A stretch of DNA of 64,000 nt from Corydoras sp. C115. Taxonomy: Eukaryota; Chordata; Actinopteri; Siluriformes; Callichthyidae. The translations under genes and the position numbers were made by a program. Location of the stretch: positions 678,001 through 742,000 of the forward strand of contig JAFMOC010000092.1 in assembly GCA_019802505.1 (NCBI GenBank). Reading direction: 5' to 3'. The stretch's first letter is position 1. Each line of letters starts with the position of its first letter. Shown here in pieces: positions 43,295-57,000 of the stretch. The notes below the pieces were generated by a model. That model made no database searches and was not told the DNA's origin. It saw only the letters and a program-made list of their open reading frames with translations.

Positions 43295-44897
43295 ACTGCA
43301 GCCAATTAATTATGTAAGCTTACACACTATATGAACACAATTATTAGGACACACCTGGGATTTAGTCAGTTCTATGGCCATGGACGTCTAAATTCAAGCA
43401 TCTAGCCATGTATTATGGACAACCGGATGCATCCCACTTCGTAGAAACAGTTTGGGATTTGCGAGGTTGTCACACTCCACATAATTTTGACCCCTTAATC
43501 TTCTACTTGTGTCAGAGGGGGGGAGGGCAATATGATGGCTTTATATTTAAAGCATCCTCCAGGCCAGGCGGAGGTGTCAGTGTGTGCACTGCAGGCAAGA
43601 ACATTCTGGCTGCTCAGCATTGCACAGACTCTTGGCCCTTCGCGTGGCCACAGTTTGGAACAGAGTGCAGATGCTGCGGTCGCTGCCCACCCCCTTCCTT
43701 TACACAAACACCCCTTTCCCGTCCCGCTTCATCTTTCCTCTCCTTCACCCCCTGCTGCCACCCGAACAGTGCTTGCAAGCTGCTGTAGTACACAGGCGCT
43801 GCCACGGTTCAGTGCACTTTGTAGAGCCATTAAAAAACACAGGATGGGAAAACAGTAGAAAGAGGATGTGGCCATGCATGACGTTATTTATTCGGTGAAG
43901 TCGGAACGTCATATGCAAAGTGCACACGTGCAACTGCTCTGTTCATTATCGGAACACGCTCACAAGTTTGTCCGTCTTCAGAATAGTAAAATTGGAGTTG
44001 AGGTATCTTGGGTCACTTGACTGATACTTTAAGAAAGCACGGACCCCTCTGCCTCCATAAGATGTTCCTGTACTGCCGGCTACTGCACCCTCGTTCATTA
44101 ACTTTCATGTGGTCAGGATTCGGCTTTGTTCCTAAACTCCTGGTTTCCTGTTTGAAATGTGGTTTGAATCTTTAGGATGAACCCCACTGACCCCTGCTTC
44201 AGCAATGGTTTTGGCATTGGCTGTTGTTTGCGAGTTCTTGATGGATTGCGTAATGCATCGAGTCATTATCTTAGCGTTTATTTAGATGATCCAGAATATA
44301 ACACACACTTTGCCATGGAGCCGTGTGCGTCCTGTCCTGATTGGTCAGTTCCCTGTTGCTTTTGGAGCGTGCCAGCATACGCATGAAGAACTTGACCACG
44401 CCAAGTCTCGAATGCCAAGTCAAAGTACAGATCATGAATTTCTTACACTGATGAAAGATACACTTGACTTCAGTTCGGAGTGAAGGAACCGAACTGGATT
44501 CACGTTAAAAGCTCATCAAGAAGTCAGATTTAGGACGCCGTCTGACTCTCCTCTGCTGGTTGCTTCATTAAGCTTTAGTGTATCACTTGTGTTTACGTTC
44601 ATCGCAGAAATGTTGATGTCGGGGGTTGGGGGGGGGGGGGGTGTCGCACCGAGACGGCTGTTACTTGGTGGACCTATGACTCCGGAAGAGCATTTTCCCA
44701 AGCTCTCGCCACACTGCTGCCTCAGGGGAATACTGCAAGGAATGGGTGGAATCTGTCTGCACTGTTAAGCGCAGGGTTGGGAACGGGAATGCCGGTGGGA
44801 ATGGTCAGGAGGAACCATACAAGCGTAAGAGAAAACAGGAAGACAAACTGGAGACCTGGCACAGATTCAGGAGCGCTGATGTACCAATATCACTGAT
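43295..44897. other. Unique non-coding DNA
   Basis: Open frames at 43408-43898 have no family resemblance, splice logic or codon support; nothing else recognised. Confidence 0.4.
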
Positions 44898-45100
44898 ATA
44901 CAGTATCAACAGTCTGGACACGCCCCCTTATGGCTCCATTATCTAGTCTCTCCAATTACCATCTAGATGGACTTTGGAGTTTTACAATTACAGACTGTAG
45001 TCCATTTGTGTTCCCTGTTGGTTCTCTGTTCTCTATTGGTCAGGACCATCACAGAACAGGTATCATTTGGGTGGTGGATTGTTTGTCATTTCAGCATGAC
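44898..45100. mobile_element. MITE half with TIR
   Basis: AGTCTGGACACGCCCCCTTATGGCTCC through ATTTGGGTGGTGGATTG, the left half of the Tc1-type MITE. Confidence 0.7.
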
Positions 45101-45759
45101 CGTGTCACAGAACGATCTTGACTGGGTGACTTCTATGCCTGGTCCCACTTTTGGGATGAATTAGAATGGCAATTGTTAGCCGAGCCCTCATATCCAGACT
45201 ACAGAACTAATTCAAATTCCATAAGAATTTAATGTAATGTTCAGGTGTCCTAATATTATTGTCCATAAAATGCATCTCAACAAAAGTCTGGTAGCTCATT
45301 CTGTCAGATTGTTATCATTTAGTATAACTCAGGTTTATTTGACCTAATTTATAATGACACCACATGTGAAAATTATATTTAGCGCAAAGCCAAATATATG
45401 TGGACACCCCTGCTATATGAAAAAGGATTAAATAATGTATAGATCATTTTATGTCTCACATTGTTGTAGTAACCTTTGAAATTTGGTCTGGCATGTTGTA
45501 ACCTGCCTGTGCCTCAGTGTACAAAGCAAGGTCTATAAAAACTTAGGTTTGGTGAGTAGCAGAGTCCTGACCTTTACCCTCACCAACCACTGTGAGATGA
45601 ATTGCTGTAGCCCCTAGCTGTTTCAAAGATAAGCACCTCCTGGGACATAAGGAGCTCAGCTGCGTATAAGACCTGCAGAATGACAACTCATAGAACGCTA
45701 CCATCTACCATCCAGAGGCCAACACGGTCAGAAAAACGCTTCTAAGTTACTGTGGTGGG
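45101..45759. other. Unique non-coding DNA
   Basis: 45380-45740 contains CCAAATATATGTGGACACCCC and TATAAGACCTGCAGAATGAC, reminiscent of another fish DNA-transposon relic, but no termini could be set. Confidence 0.3.
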
Positions 45760-45843
45760 GCTATTGGGGTCCTGACCATTAGAATAGAGTAAAGGGGACG
45801 TACACAGTATGTACTGTAGAACACAAACAGATGAACCACAGTT
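45760..45843. mobile_element. MITE fragment
   Basis: GGTCCTGACCATTAGAATAGAG and TATGTACTGTAGAACAC match the MITE interior. Confidence 0.6.
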
Positions 45844-45844
45844 T

Positions 45845-46073
45845 TTGGGGCTGGGTAGATACACTCAGGACAGGGCACCAATCCATCACTGAGCACAAAC
45901 TCATTCATAGACAGCCACTATACCATAGGGGCAATTTAGAGTAGACAATTTACCTTAAATTCATGTTTTTGGATTATGGAAACTGGAGAACTTGGAGGAA
46001 ACCCACACGGGAACTTGAATCCCTAGCGATGAAAGGTGCACATGTTAACCACTAAGCCACCGTGCCGACCATG
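45845..46073 (-). mobile_element. Old DANA-like SINE
   Basis: CTGGGTAGATACACTCAGGAC through TTAACCACTAAGCCACCGTG; tail missing and well diverged. Confidence 0.75.
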
Positions 46074-48675
46074 TGCGTCTGTAAATCATATCTCACTATT
46101 TTAAATGTAAAAAAAATGGTGGTCCTCATTTTTTAACCTTCATAACCAAAATTAACTGTCTCCTGGGTTTTGGTTCATATAAAACTTTCATTCCGTCGAG
46201 CAAAATAAACGATCAGATTAAGGATCCACAGGTTTGTGTTACTTATTTATATTTAACTGACTATTCTGAATAACCAAAGGTCAGCGTGTTATGGCTTCAT
46301 AGGTCAAGCACAATCTTCTGAACTCTTGCTCACACTCTTTTCTTGCAAGAAAATGCTGGAATGCGAGTTCACTGAACACAGAGGCAGTGGGTGAAAGTTA
46401 ATCCCCTACCGAGTGCCTCCATCAGTATACAAAAAGACCCACACCACCCTCGCTCACTGTGTTTGCATTGTAATATCACTCTGTGTAGTAGCGCACCAAA
46501 CTGATGGCCATCCAGGTTTTTTCTCCTACATTCTCAAGAGGGGGAGTCAATACAGACCAACGTCATGCTGGTCCTCATTACAGATACCATACAATGCAGC
46601 AGTGACAATGTCAGATAAACTCTTTCCATCCATATTCTTCAGGTGGATGAATATGAGGTACTGTATATGTTAATAACACATTATGAGATGATTCCCTTTA
46701 TGGATATGCAAGTTTTCTTCTCATTCCCAATCACAGCACCTCTGTTTCTGCTGTAAAGAGGTACATTGAGAATGATGTCATGCAGTTCGTGGGTCCTCAT
46801 GGGCTGGCGGCTGTGGACAGACTTTATGAGAAGCAGCTGTTTGAAGGGGGAGGAGGGGCGAGCGATACAGGGGCTTCAGAATTCCAGAAAATATCTCTGA
46901 CAACACCGTGCTTCTGAGCCTACTCGAACTGGCAGAGCTTGAAGCCAGAAAAGCATACTTCATGCAATGATGTGTCACTCAAATAGCAAATATTAGTGCT
47001 GACCCTTAGTTTCTTGATAACCTTCCCTGTTTTAGTGTAAAGACTGAAGCCAAAAGCAGGTCCAAAGCCCCTTTCACACTTCCACTGCAAACCTAAACAC
47101 CTCAACCAGATCTGATAAAACTGATTAAAAAGAATGTTTGTTTCTACCACACGGCTGGTGCCAATTCAGCAGAAGGAAAGCCTTTACATGAGGAATCCAA
47201 CAAAAACTAGCAAGGCATATGTCATTGTCTAAGCGCTGATGCTGAAGATAACATTAACGAATGACAGGTGAGCATTTTTAATCACAGTACATATTAGCAG
47301 TAGATATTTTAGAGGAAACATCTTATAAATAAGCGTGAAAATGCCTCTGTGCATCCACCAAGAAGCGGCTCAGGATGTGATATCAAGTAGATATCGCTAT
47401 AATAAAAAACAAGCTTTGATTTGTAATTCATGCATCGATTCAAAACTCTTCCGCAACGTAATCTAGTCCAGTTTTTAAAGCAAACGTTGATCGCTGCCAT
47501 CTAGTGGTCAAATGCCAGAACACAATTCCACCTATATCTGTAATATCATGCTAACAAACAAAGCGTGGCAGGGTGGTGTAGCGGTTAGCTCTTTTGCCCC
47601 ACAGCAGGACTGTAACCATCTGAATGACTGCTTAAAAAGTATTGTAACCATAGTGATCCCATTACAGCTTTATAATGTCCCCATTTCCACAAACAGAGAG
47701 ACAGACCAGGCCTGGTGAGGTTAGTGGTGGATGGTATAGTCACACTGGTGTAACCCTGGTGGGTTTTAGAGGCAGTATGAGGTGTGAGTATGTGATTATC
47801 TATAGTATTACAAAGGCCAGTGGAAACTTTCCCCAGACTTCAGTGGATGTGTGTAACTTACGATTCGCCCCTCCTCCTATGGGCTTGGCTGCCATTGTCT
47901 AAAGATTTTTCTGTGCATTTGGGACAACAGATGTTTGTTCTTGCTCAATCGTTTACACACAGAGTTAAATGACGTCTATTTCTTTCCCATTGACAGAAAA
48001 CTCCGAGTGATTTCCAACTGCATTAAAACCTTCAAACCCGACCATGAAGTCGGCATGCTTTGAATCCGTGCAAAATGTAGACTGCACGTCGGTAGGCGGT
48101 GTCCATCTGCCGCACCATCCCGCTGACAAATACACTCATAAACCTATAAAATTACGGATGCTTGAGAATCCTTTCCTCCACAAACACTCAGAAGAGAAAC
48201 ATTTATGCACATCCATTAACTTGTTTGGAAAGTCCCACAAACAAGTGCATATTTATATCCTGAACACAGTTTGCCTCCAGCAGGCATTTTTTTCCCCTCC
48301 TCTTTATAGAATGGCGTGTGTATTCATCTCCCGGTGATGGTATGGTGATAGTCATCTGCTGTTTGAAGTGGATGCTCAGTTACATAACTGATGGCTGTGC
48401 TCTGACCCTCATAATAGTCTCTGTAATTAAACTTCCAACTGATTGTCATCAATTGTGAAGGTAGTGCAGTTGTAGTTTTAGGATAATTTAATTGTTTACA
48501 AGTTAGTGTACCATCTATGGTGTGTGAAATTTGAGCTATAATTAGACATGCTACAATAACAGAGCATTAAGGGTTAATACAGAGGTGGAAATGTGAAAAA
48601 GCATTACTACTAGAAGCTTTGAATTCATTTAGAAATGTATACCCTTGTGATCATTTTTACTACCATGATTATCTC
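46074..48675. other. Unique non-coding DNA
   Basis: 2.6 kb without a recognisable exon or repeat family; AT-rich with scattered short open frames. Confidence 0.4.
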
Positions 48676-49007
48676 ATGGTTAGCATGTTCTCCTCTCAGC
48701 ACTAGGGATTCCCGGTTCGAATCCCAATCTGGGTGGAGTTTCCATGTTCTCCCCGTGTCTGCGTGGGTTTCCTCCGGGTTCTCCGGTTTACTCCCACAGT
48801 CCAAAAACATGGATCAAGTCAATTGAGTTCTTCAAATTGCCCCATATAGAGTGTGCCCCATATAGAGTGTGCCATCAATGGATTGGCGCCCTGTTCCTGG
48901 TGTATCTGCCCAGCGCCCGAAACGTTCTCCCCTGGATGGGCATGGGGAACCCCCCCGCGACCCTAATATAGGATAAAGCGGAAGATAAAGGATGAATGAA
49001 AGATGAT
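48676..49007 (+). mobile_element. DANA-like SINE, 5' end trimmed
   Basis: Begins at CATGGTTAGCATGTTC; a GCCCCATATAGAGTGT block is duplicated in the middle; tail AAGGATGAATG. Confidence 0.9.
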
Positions 49008-51067
49008 CTCCATTACTACTACTGCTACTTCAACCACTATCACTACCATTACTACTATCACTAGAATTACTACCACTATTATTGCCATCACCACTACTAT
49101 ACTACACAACAACTATAAATATTACAAAATTTATATTACATTCAGTAATTAGGAATGGAAGTGTCATGCAGACACTGCAGTTAGACATCCCAAAATACAT
49201 CTCTTTGAAAATGAAATTAGAAACTTGCAAAACAAAACTTACCCATCGGAATGTTGTTTGAAATTCCCTTCAGCAATGACATAATTGCACAGATGTCATT
49301 TTATAAGGTTGCATTATGACGCAGTGTGTATACAGCGAGGTCCATAAAGACACGGGTGGGTGAGTACGATGTGGACTAAAGGAAAACCTTTCCAGAGACA
49401 CTCTCCAAAATCTTGTAGAAAGCCTTCTCATGCGAGTGGAAGCTGGAACCAACCTAAAACATGATGTCCTAAAAGCACCTGCCGGCAAAATGTGTAGATG
49501 TCATGACTTTTGTCCATACAGAATATACATCTTTAAAGACATGTATTTTATCCAGTTCCTATATGCATATTAAGCAACTGTTGCATGATCATAAACCCAG
49601 CAAGCTGAGGGTCAGACAGAGGAACAGGTAAAGGTCACGCTGGGCAAACTGGATGATTTATTAGCTAAAGCATATGTCTGGCTCTCTACACATTATTAGG
49701 GAAATGGCTCTGTGCTATGAGGTCAGGTTTAACAAAAAAGCAGATGACAAAGAAGGAACCAAGGCCTAGTAGGTTTTCTAAAGTGGCCCGAGGTTGTAAA
49801 GCCATGAAGCAGTAAACATAGCTACTGCAAGATTTACTGCTTTACAAGTTGTGGAACCCTTCCATGTCGTTTTCTCAGAATGCCGTATTTACATGCCGTC
49901 TGAGGTAAAGTTTCTCTTAGTGCTTAGAAGTTCTTGGAAACTTTTAAACTAAATTGATGTACACCAGCAGGCAAAGTTTTTTCCATCCTGCTCCATGCTC
50001 AATTTCCCGCACTTACCATATAGATGGACTTTGTAGTTTTATAATTAGAGTCTGGAGTTGTAGAACTACAAAGTCCATCTTTACCGGAACATGGACAATA
50101 AGTGGAGCATAAATTGGGCATGTTCAATCGTTGGTACTGTACATGGACTACACCTTCATATTTCCTAATTATTATATGCTACTGGGTAAGTTTTAATGTT
50201 TTAATGACTTAGTTTTTCAAAGAGTGTAATTCTAATTGCAGTCACATATTTGTAGGTTTGGGACTTAAAGCTGCTTTAAGACACCAGTCCACAGTACTTA
50301 ATTTTACTGAATTAATCAGTAGCCTGTGAGCTTGACCAATAAACTTCTGGTGGCTGAGGCCGTCCTGTGTATCCAGTGACAAAGGTACCTCAACCCTAAC
50401 TCACAATTCAATCAATGTAATATATATATAATATTATAATTATAAATCTACATAAAGTCATACAATATCATGTCAAAAAACACTATTCAATTCTGATGGC
50501 AAGTAAACAACACTGTGATCAGTGAAAACATTTAAAAACCTTGATCCAAACTCCAAAACGCATTCAAATCACCCATGAGTTTAAAAAAACCTCAGCATAC
50601 ATGGATTTCTGCTCTCTATTTGTCTTCTCAGTGTATTTTTTTAGTCCATTCTTCATTTAAGTAAGAAGAGAAGCAGGGCGGGAAGGGGGGGGGGGGGGGA
50701 GTTAGAGTTCCTCTGCAAACATGTGACCCCCTTTACACAGCTGAAAATCATTTAGGCATGCGGGTCAGCAATGCACTGTCAGAAAGACAGAAAAGAAAAA
50801 AGAGGGTTAGAGAACCTTTTCTAGCGCGATTGTAATAAATAAAGTTTCATTAAGGGTTTAAAACTCCAGTCCAGCAATACTTCTGTTATCGTGATAAATC
50901 TGGAAGGAGGAAGGTGAACAGCGGAGCTGCCTATTCCTTTAAAACGAGCTCCTGTGCCACACCAAACCAAACACCATGTGCTGAATGACTTTGAAACTGT
51001 GTTTGGCAAAGACTCTAACACAGATCATACAAAGACCAACAGGATTTCAGTCATACCAAAGGCTTCG
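49008..51067. other. Mostly unique non-coding DNA
   Basis: A (CTA/ACT)n-type triplet patch at 49008-49130, a MITE relic at about 50005-50145 (GGACTTTGTAGTTTTATAAT with its inverse) and a G-run at 50687-50699. No exon recognised. Confidence 0.4.
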
Positions 51068-51190
51068 GACAGGTCATTCAGCTCAGCAGACGCTTTCATC
51101 CAAAGCAACTTACACAAACGGGATCACAACACAGGGTTAGCCATGACACTGAACCCCTGGAGAAATGAGTCTTAAGGGTCTTGCTTGAGG
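51068..51190 (-). mobile_element. SINE-B 3' part
   Basis: GACGCTTTCATCCAAAGCAAC and GTCTTAAGGGTCTTGCTTGAGG match the 3' and middle parts of the family; head lost. Confidence 0.65.
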
Positions 51191-51211
51191 AGTGACATTA
51201 TTACAGTTAAC

Positions 51212-51570
51212 ATTCATTCATTCATTATCTCCCGCTTTATCCTCTATTAGGGGCGCGGGGAGGGGGGGGGTTCCCCATGACCATCCAGGGGAGAACGTCT
51301 CAGGCGCTGGGCAGATAGACCCAGGACAGCGCGCCAATCCATTGCTGGGCACACACTCACTCACACAAACACACTCTATATGGGGCAATTTGGAGAACTC
51401 AATTGACTTGATCCATGTTTTTGGACTGTGGGAGGAAACTGGAGAACCCGGAGGAAACCCACGCAGACACGGGGAGAACATGGAAACTCCACCCAGATGG
51501 GGATTTGAACCGTTAATGAGTTCCTAGTGCTGAGAGGAGAACATGCTAACCACTAAGCCACCCTGCCGCC
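51212..51570 (-). mobile_element. DANA-like SINE, full length with TSD
   Basis: Flanked by the 13-bp duplication TATTACAGTTAAC (51199-51211, 51571-51583). Confidence 0.95.
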
Positions 51571-51583
51571 TATTACAGTTAAC

Positions 51584-52329
51584 AGTTCGGTGTAATTTTC
51601 ACCCGTCAGGCGTCTTTCCTCCATCACACAACAACTTTAAAGTGCTTCCTCAAATGTAGCAAGGTGCCAACTGAGCCTATGTTCATGAAACGTCCAAAGA
51701 TGATGCACAACAACGATCAATTTATTTCTGAAGAAGTCAAAACAACTGATTTTGTTCTGAAAGGTAACTGAATAAACCTTATTGGACAGTTAATGTAATT
51801 TGATGAACAATAAGAAATTTTAATTTTTCCTCAAATGTGGAAAAAGCTGTAAGTATAATAATGGAGCGTCTGCATACTTTCTATATCATAAAACATGTTA
51901 AGAGTGGATTCAGAAGGAGAAGGAAACAGGATCGTCGTGCGCTGTGGGTTAATTAGTGGAGTTGTTCTTACTGGTTGTTATTTGCGGTGACAGACTGAGT
52001 CTTTTATTGTCGCCCCCTGCTTGTTCCGTCATGACGTCATGCTTCCTCTTGGCAGGAGAAGCAGCGGGTAGGAGCACATAAAGCACAGACGTGGATGCAT
52101 TCACCCACGTTTGACAGCTTCCCAGATGTGTCTATTAAGTCATAACACCTGTCTGGAGTGCTTTATCTACCTTAAAACAGAGCAAACCACTTAATGTGGG
52201 CTTTATTGGAGGGCTGTTAATGATGGCTCAGTGCCTCGGGAAGGTGTCGTCCATTAATGCCAGATGTACTGCCTAAAAATAAAACAGAATGCACGTTAAT
52301 TTGAGTGATGGATTATATTTTTCTTGTAT
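51584..52329. other. Unique non-coding DNA
   Basis: No repeat or exon recognised; GCAGCGGGTAGGAGCAC near 52061 has weak SINE-head resemblance only. Confidence 0.35.

Positions 52330-52992
<663 letters not shown>

Positions 52993-53046
<54 letters not shown>
52993..53046. repeat. (TA)n microsatellite
   Basis: TA run after a 15-bp A tract. Confidence 0.9.
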
Positions 53047-53050
<4 letters not shown>

Positions 53051-53332
53051 TAAATATATATACATACACACACCTCCTTCTGCTCCATTGTCTATGAGAA
53101 ACAGAGAAACAGTTTGAGAAAAACAAAAACTGCTTTAAAAAACATAATTTTGAATATTATTGAACGTATCATGAACTTTCTAGCTGCTAAATTTAACACA
53201 CGTGTGACAGTGAGCCTAAATACAACACTTAATTTATTAACTAGTAGTAAGCAGGAGGTGAGCCCCAATGTTTTTGTTTATATAGTATATGATCATTTTC
53301 ATCATGATCTTAATCTCTTTGTGTCTTATTAG

Positions 53333-53419
53333 GATGCCAGCTGTTAGCATCATGACCGGTGGAAGAGCATTGCTGCTCTGTACAAACACAGAGAACTGCA
53401 TCTACCAGTCAGTTAACGG
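53333..53419 (+). CDS. DENND2A: Candidate first coding exon of DENND2A
   Basis: Acceptor CTTATTAG|G, ATG at 53334, and 28 codons beginning MPAVSIMTGG, ending at donor AACGG|GTTAGT in phase 2. The next exon (from 54065, G then TTA ATC...) completes the GGG codon and stays open to the certain DENND2A frame. The phase fit is the only support; no homologous sequence is recognised in this stretch. Confidence 0.35.
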
Positions 53420-54064
53420 GTTAGTTACACTTCAATAATTAATGTGGATTGTTATAATTTCACCTTGGTGACTGATCTTTATAAGTAACATGATGCATTA
53501 ATAGTTAATAAGTATTAAATTATAAAGTATAAATGAGATTAAAATTTCCAACGATGTAAGAAACAAGGACAGAACTTTTTATTTTTCTTTGACAAGGTCA
53601 TTTGCTGAAGCAGTGGGGCAAGTGATGGTACCTTCCTTTACTTCAGCCTTCAAGCTTGACTTTTCTTTGTTAGCCCATTTCCTTTCAGCAAAGAAGAATA
53701 ATATCACCCCATCCTTTTTTGGTGTGCTCTTCTTGCTTGCTAGCCCTTCCTTTTTTCAGGGTTCTTGGGGGTTGACCTAGTTTTTCTTTTCAGGAAAAGG
53801 CAAAGGGGAAAAAAAGAAAAATAAATCAGGAGAAGCTAAATCTTTGATTCAATACATGCTGTTTTTTTTTTAAATCATGTTGCTATTGCAGAGATCGTTG
53901 GGTTCAGATTTCCTTAGTTTGTTTATTAACACCGTGTGATGCTAAATGTGTTGGTTTGGATCCAAATGAGAACGATCTGAACTTTCTGAATTAAAGGTGT
54001 TGCCAATAATCCACGTTATGTAGCCGACGTAAAGTATAAAATGAAGTAATTCTATTAATCTCAG

Positions 54065-57000
54065 GTTAATCTTATCCATGTTGCACTGTGTTCATATTCT
54101 GCAAAGGCTCCGAGCTCAGTGCTGTGGCTTGCGGCTACAGGACGCTCCACCAACGGGGTCCCAGAGACCAAACCCGTCCAGGCTGCCTGGGCCTCTGGAC
54201 TGTCAGTTTCCTCTAACATCTCTGAACAACACCGACCACTGTGCCTCCAACACTGACATGCTAGCCCAAAAGAGGCGAGGAGACAATTGCCCGATAGAAA
54301 ATGGCTTGGAAGGCTTTAACAAACCGCCGAAGACACCTTCAGGAGTCAAAAGCCCGGCCAGCATCAGAGACAAGATATCCCAGTGGGAAGGGAAAACAGA
54401 AAGCACTGGGCCAAACATACAGACGCTGATCCAGAGAGAGCCTGAAAGTGTGAAAAAGAAGAATGAAAAGATCACAGAGGTACAAAGACGAGACAGTAGA
54501 AGACAGGACATTGGCAAAGAGAATGGAAATAAGGTAGTTGATTCAAGGAAAGGTTTGGAGTCTTGCACAAAGGAAACAGATGTGATACTGGACAAACTGA
54601 CAGTCGGAAAGACAACTAAGATAGTCCAGGACAAAAAGTCTGTCCTGACACACATTAAGAAACTTGAACAAGCTATGAAGGAAACGCCGACTAAGCCGTC
54701 CTTGCCAGGCAACTACTTCTGCCCACCTACGAAAGAGCGGCAGGAGGAAACCGACAAGAAGGCTGCCGAACCCATTTTTGGAACCGTGGATGTGGTAAGG
54801 GACGGGAGCCGTTGCAGCAGAGCCAGAGACCCTGAGAATGTGTACACGGAGCCAGGGGTGCCCTCCATCAACCCTCTACCTAAACCCCAACGTACTTTTC
54901 AGCACCATAGTCAAACAAACAAAGCTGGACCACCCCAAGGTTTAGGAAAGGGGAGACCAAATTTACCCCCATTGCCCTCTATACCTCCTCCACCACTACC
55001 ATCCTGTCCTGCACCTCCCGGAGTCTGCCAGAGGCCTTGGAGGGAACGAGCTAGAGACAGCAATATCAGGTGAGAAGATCATCTAATTAAGGTTTGAGGA
55101 TCACACAGCCTTGTCGTCTTAACAATTTAGCTTTGATTTTTAGTTTCATTGAAATATAACACGTCAGCTGACAGTACAATTTAGAGATTGTATATAATGA
55201 TTGTGATACTGATTTCAAAAGGAGACAACGGTTTGAATTTTCGGTATTACAAGTGTCAGCACAATGGTACAAAGTGGACCGCTGTGATGATAATACTTTA
55301 TGGTTCCAGGTTCAGTTCTCAGCTCTGGGCACTGTGGATTTGTCTATTGTATAATATACATTTTTCACATAGGTTCTAGCCACTGGAGACACCCAATCCC
55401 ATGCCTGGATAAATGAAGAGGGTTGAGTCAGGATGTGATTGCACCACAAAATCTATTCAAATGCCAAATCAAATATGTGGATGATGGAGATGAATTACTG
55501 TGGCAGCCCTTAATGGAAAAATCCTAAAAACACACGGTGTCCACTTACATATGGCATACATTTGTTGCCAACTTTAAGGGTTACAGTATATTCAGTCAAC
55601 AGCACCATTTTAGTCCATCTCACTAATTCTCTGTAGTATTAAATAGGCGCATATATATAAATAAAAGGCAGTAGGCTTGTAGTTAAAGAACCAGCCTTGC
55701 TGTACCAGCCTGAAGGTCCCTGGTCCCATCAAGTAATTAACCCCAATCCGGGCACGTGTGCTCGCTTTCCTCAGTGTGTGTATATATGTGTGTTGCATAT
55801 GTGTGTGTGTGACTCTGGCCTTCTCCATTTCCCCCGTTTACTCATCAATTTCCATTGTCTTTTAATCGCTGATCTTGCAGGAAGTCTTATGAATTCGAGG
55901 ACCTGCTGCAGTCTTCCGCTGAAGGCTGCCGAGTGGATTGGTACGCTCAGTCCAAGTTGGCGCTCACACGCACTTTATCCGAAGAGAATGTCTATGAAGA
56001 TATACTAGGTAACACTTCATATCCGACATACAGTACATATGTATGGAAACGTATGGAGTTCAATAAAGTATTGTGAATAAAACATAAACCAGGCAACAAG
56101 TAAATAAAGATATTCACCCAATAAAGTGGCCAGTTAATGCAATTGTTCTTGTATTACATTAAATTTCAGTTTATAAAGCTATTTCAGGCAATCTCACACA
56201 AGATCATTATAGAGAATGGGGGGTAATAGGGAGAATAGGACAAAGTATTTGTTCTGGCTCAGTTTAGGTAACAACCCCAGTGGAATATCATGTTTATTAA
56301 AAACACTTTATTTCAAAAGGTTTAGAAAGGTCAGAAACACTCGTGTTTTTATTGCCAGCTGCATCTATTGTGGTTACCCCACACTGACAGTATCTCAAAT
56401 ATCCATTGTGCACGCTGTGCGAGCTTAACTGTCCCGATCTGAGCTGTTTAGCAGAAACCAAACCATTAAAATGGTTGCAGCTTGATCAGCTGACCGTCCC
56501 AGAGGGAAGCTGCCTGTGGCTCAGATATAATTGTGGGTGTAATTGGGTTTGGATGTTGGAATCATCCGTGACCTTTCACAAGAGCTCTTGAAAGGTCGAA
56601 CACCAATGGGGACAAATCTGGAGACAATGAGGGCTGCAGATCCAGATCCAACTTATTTTTAAACCTCAAACCTCATATCCTCTACTACAGACATACAGAG
56701 AATGAACACAGGCATCCATGACCCCACCCCCTTTTCTGGCTCCGCCTTTCATTTCCAAATCAGTGTTGGAATGAAGCGCTGTGGTCACATTAGCAGTTCG
56801 TGACCCATTTCATTCAGATGAAGAGAGAAATAGTGTTCTGTACGGGGTCGGAACTGATCTGCACCCATCTCACCCAATAATGCCTTTAATGCCTTATAGT
56901 GCACTATAACATATGTTCTCCTTCCTGAGAACCTGAACTATAAGACGGTTCTGCTCCATATGTTCCAGTTTACCTTTTTCTTAAATATTCGGTGGGGAAA

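Noticed and set aside
43408..43898. Overlapping open frames suggesting a small gene
   Set aside because: No family resemblance, no splice logic and both strands open to a similar extent.
46413..46673. An 86-residue open frame as a possible exon
   Set aside because: Low similarity to anything recognised, no acceptor and donor pair at its ends.
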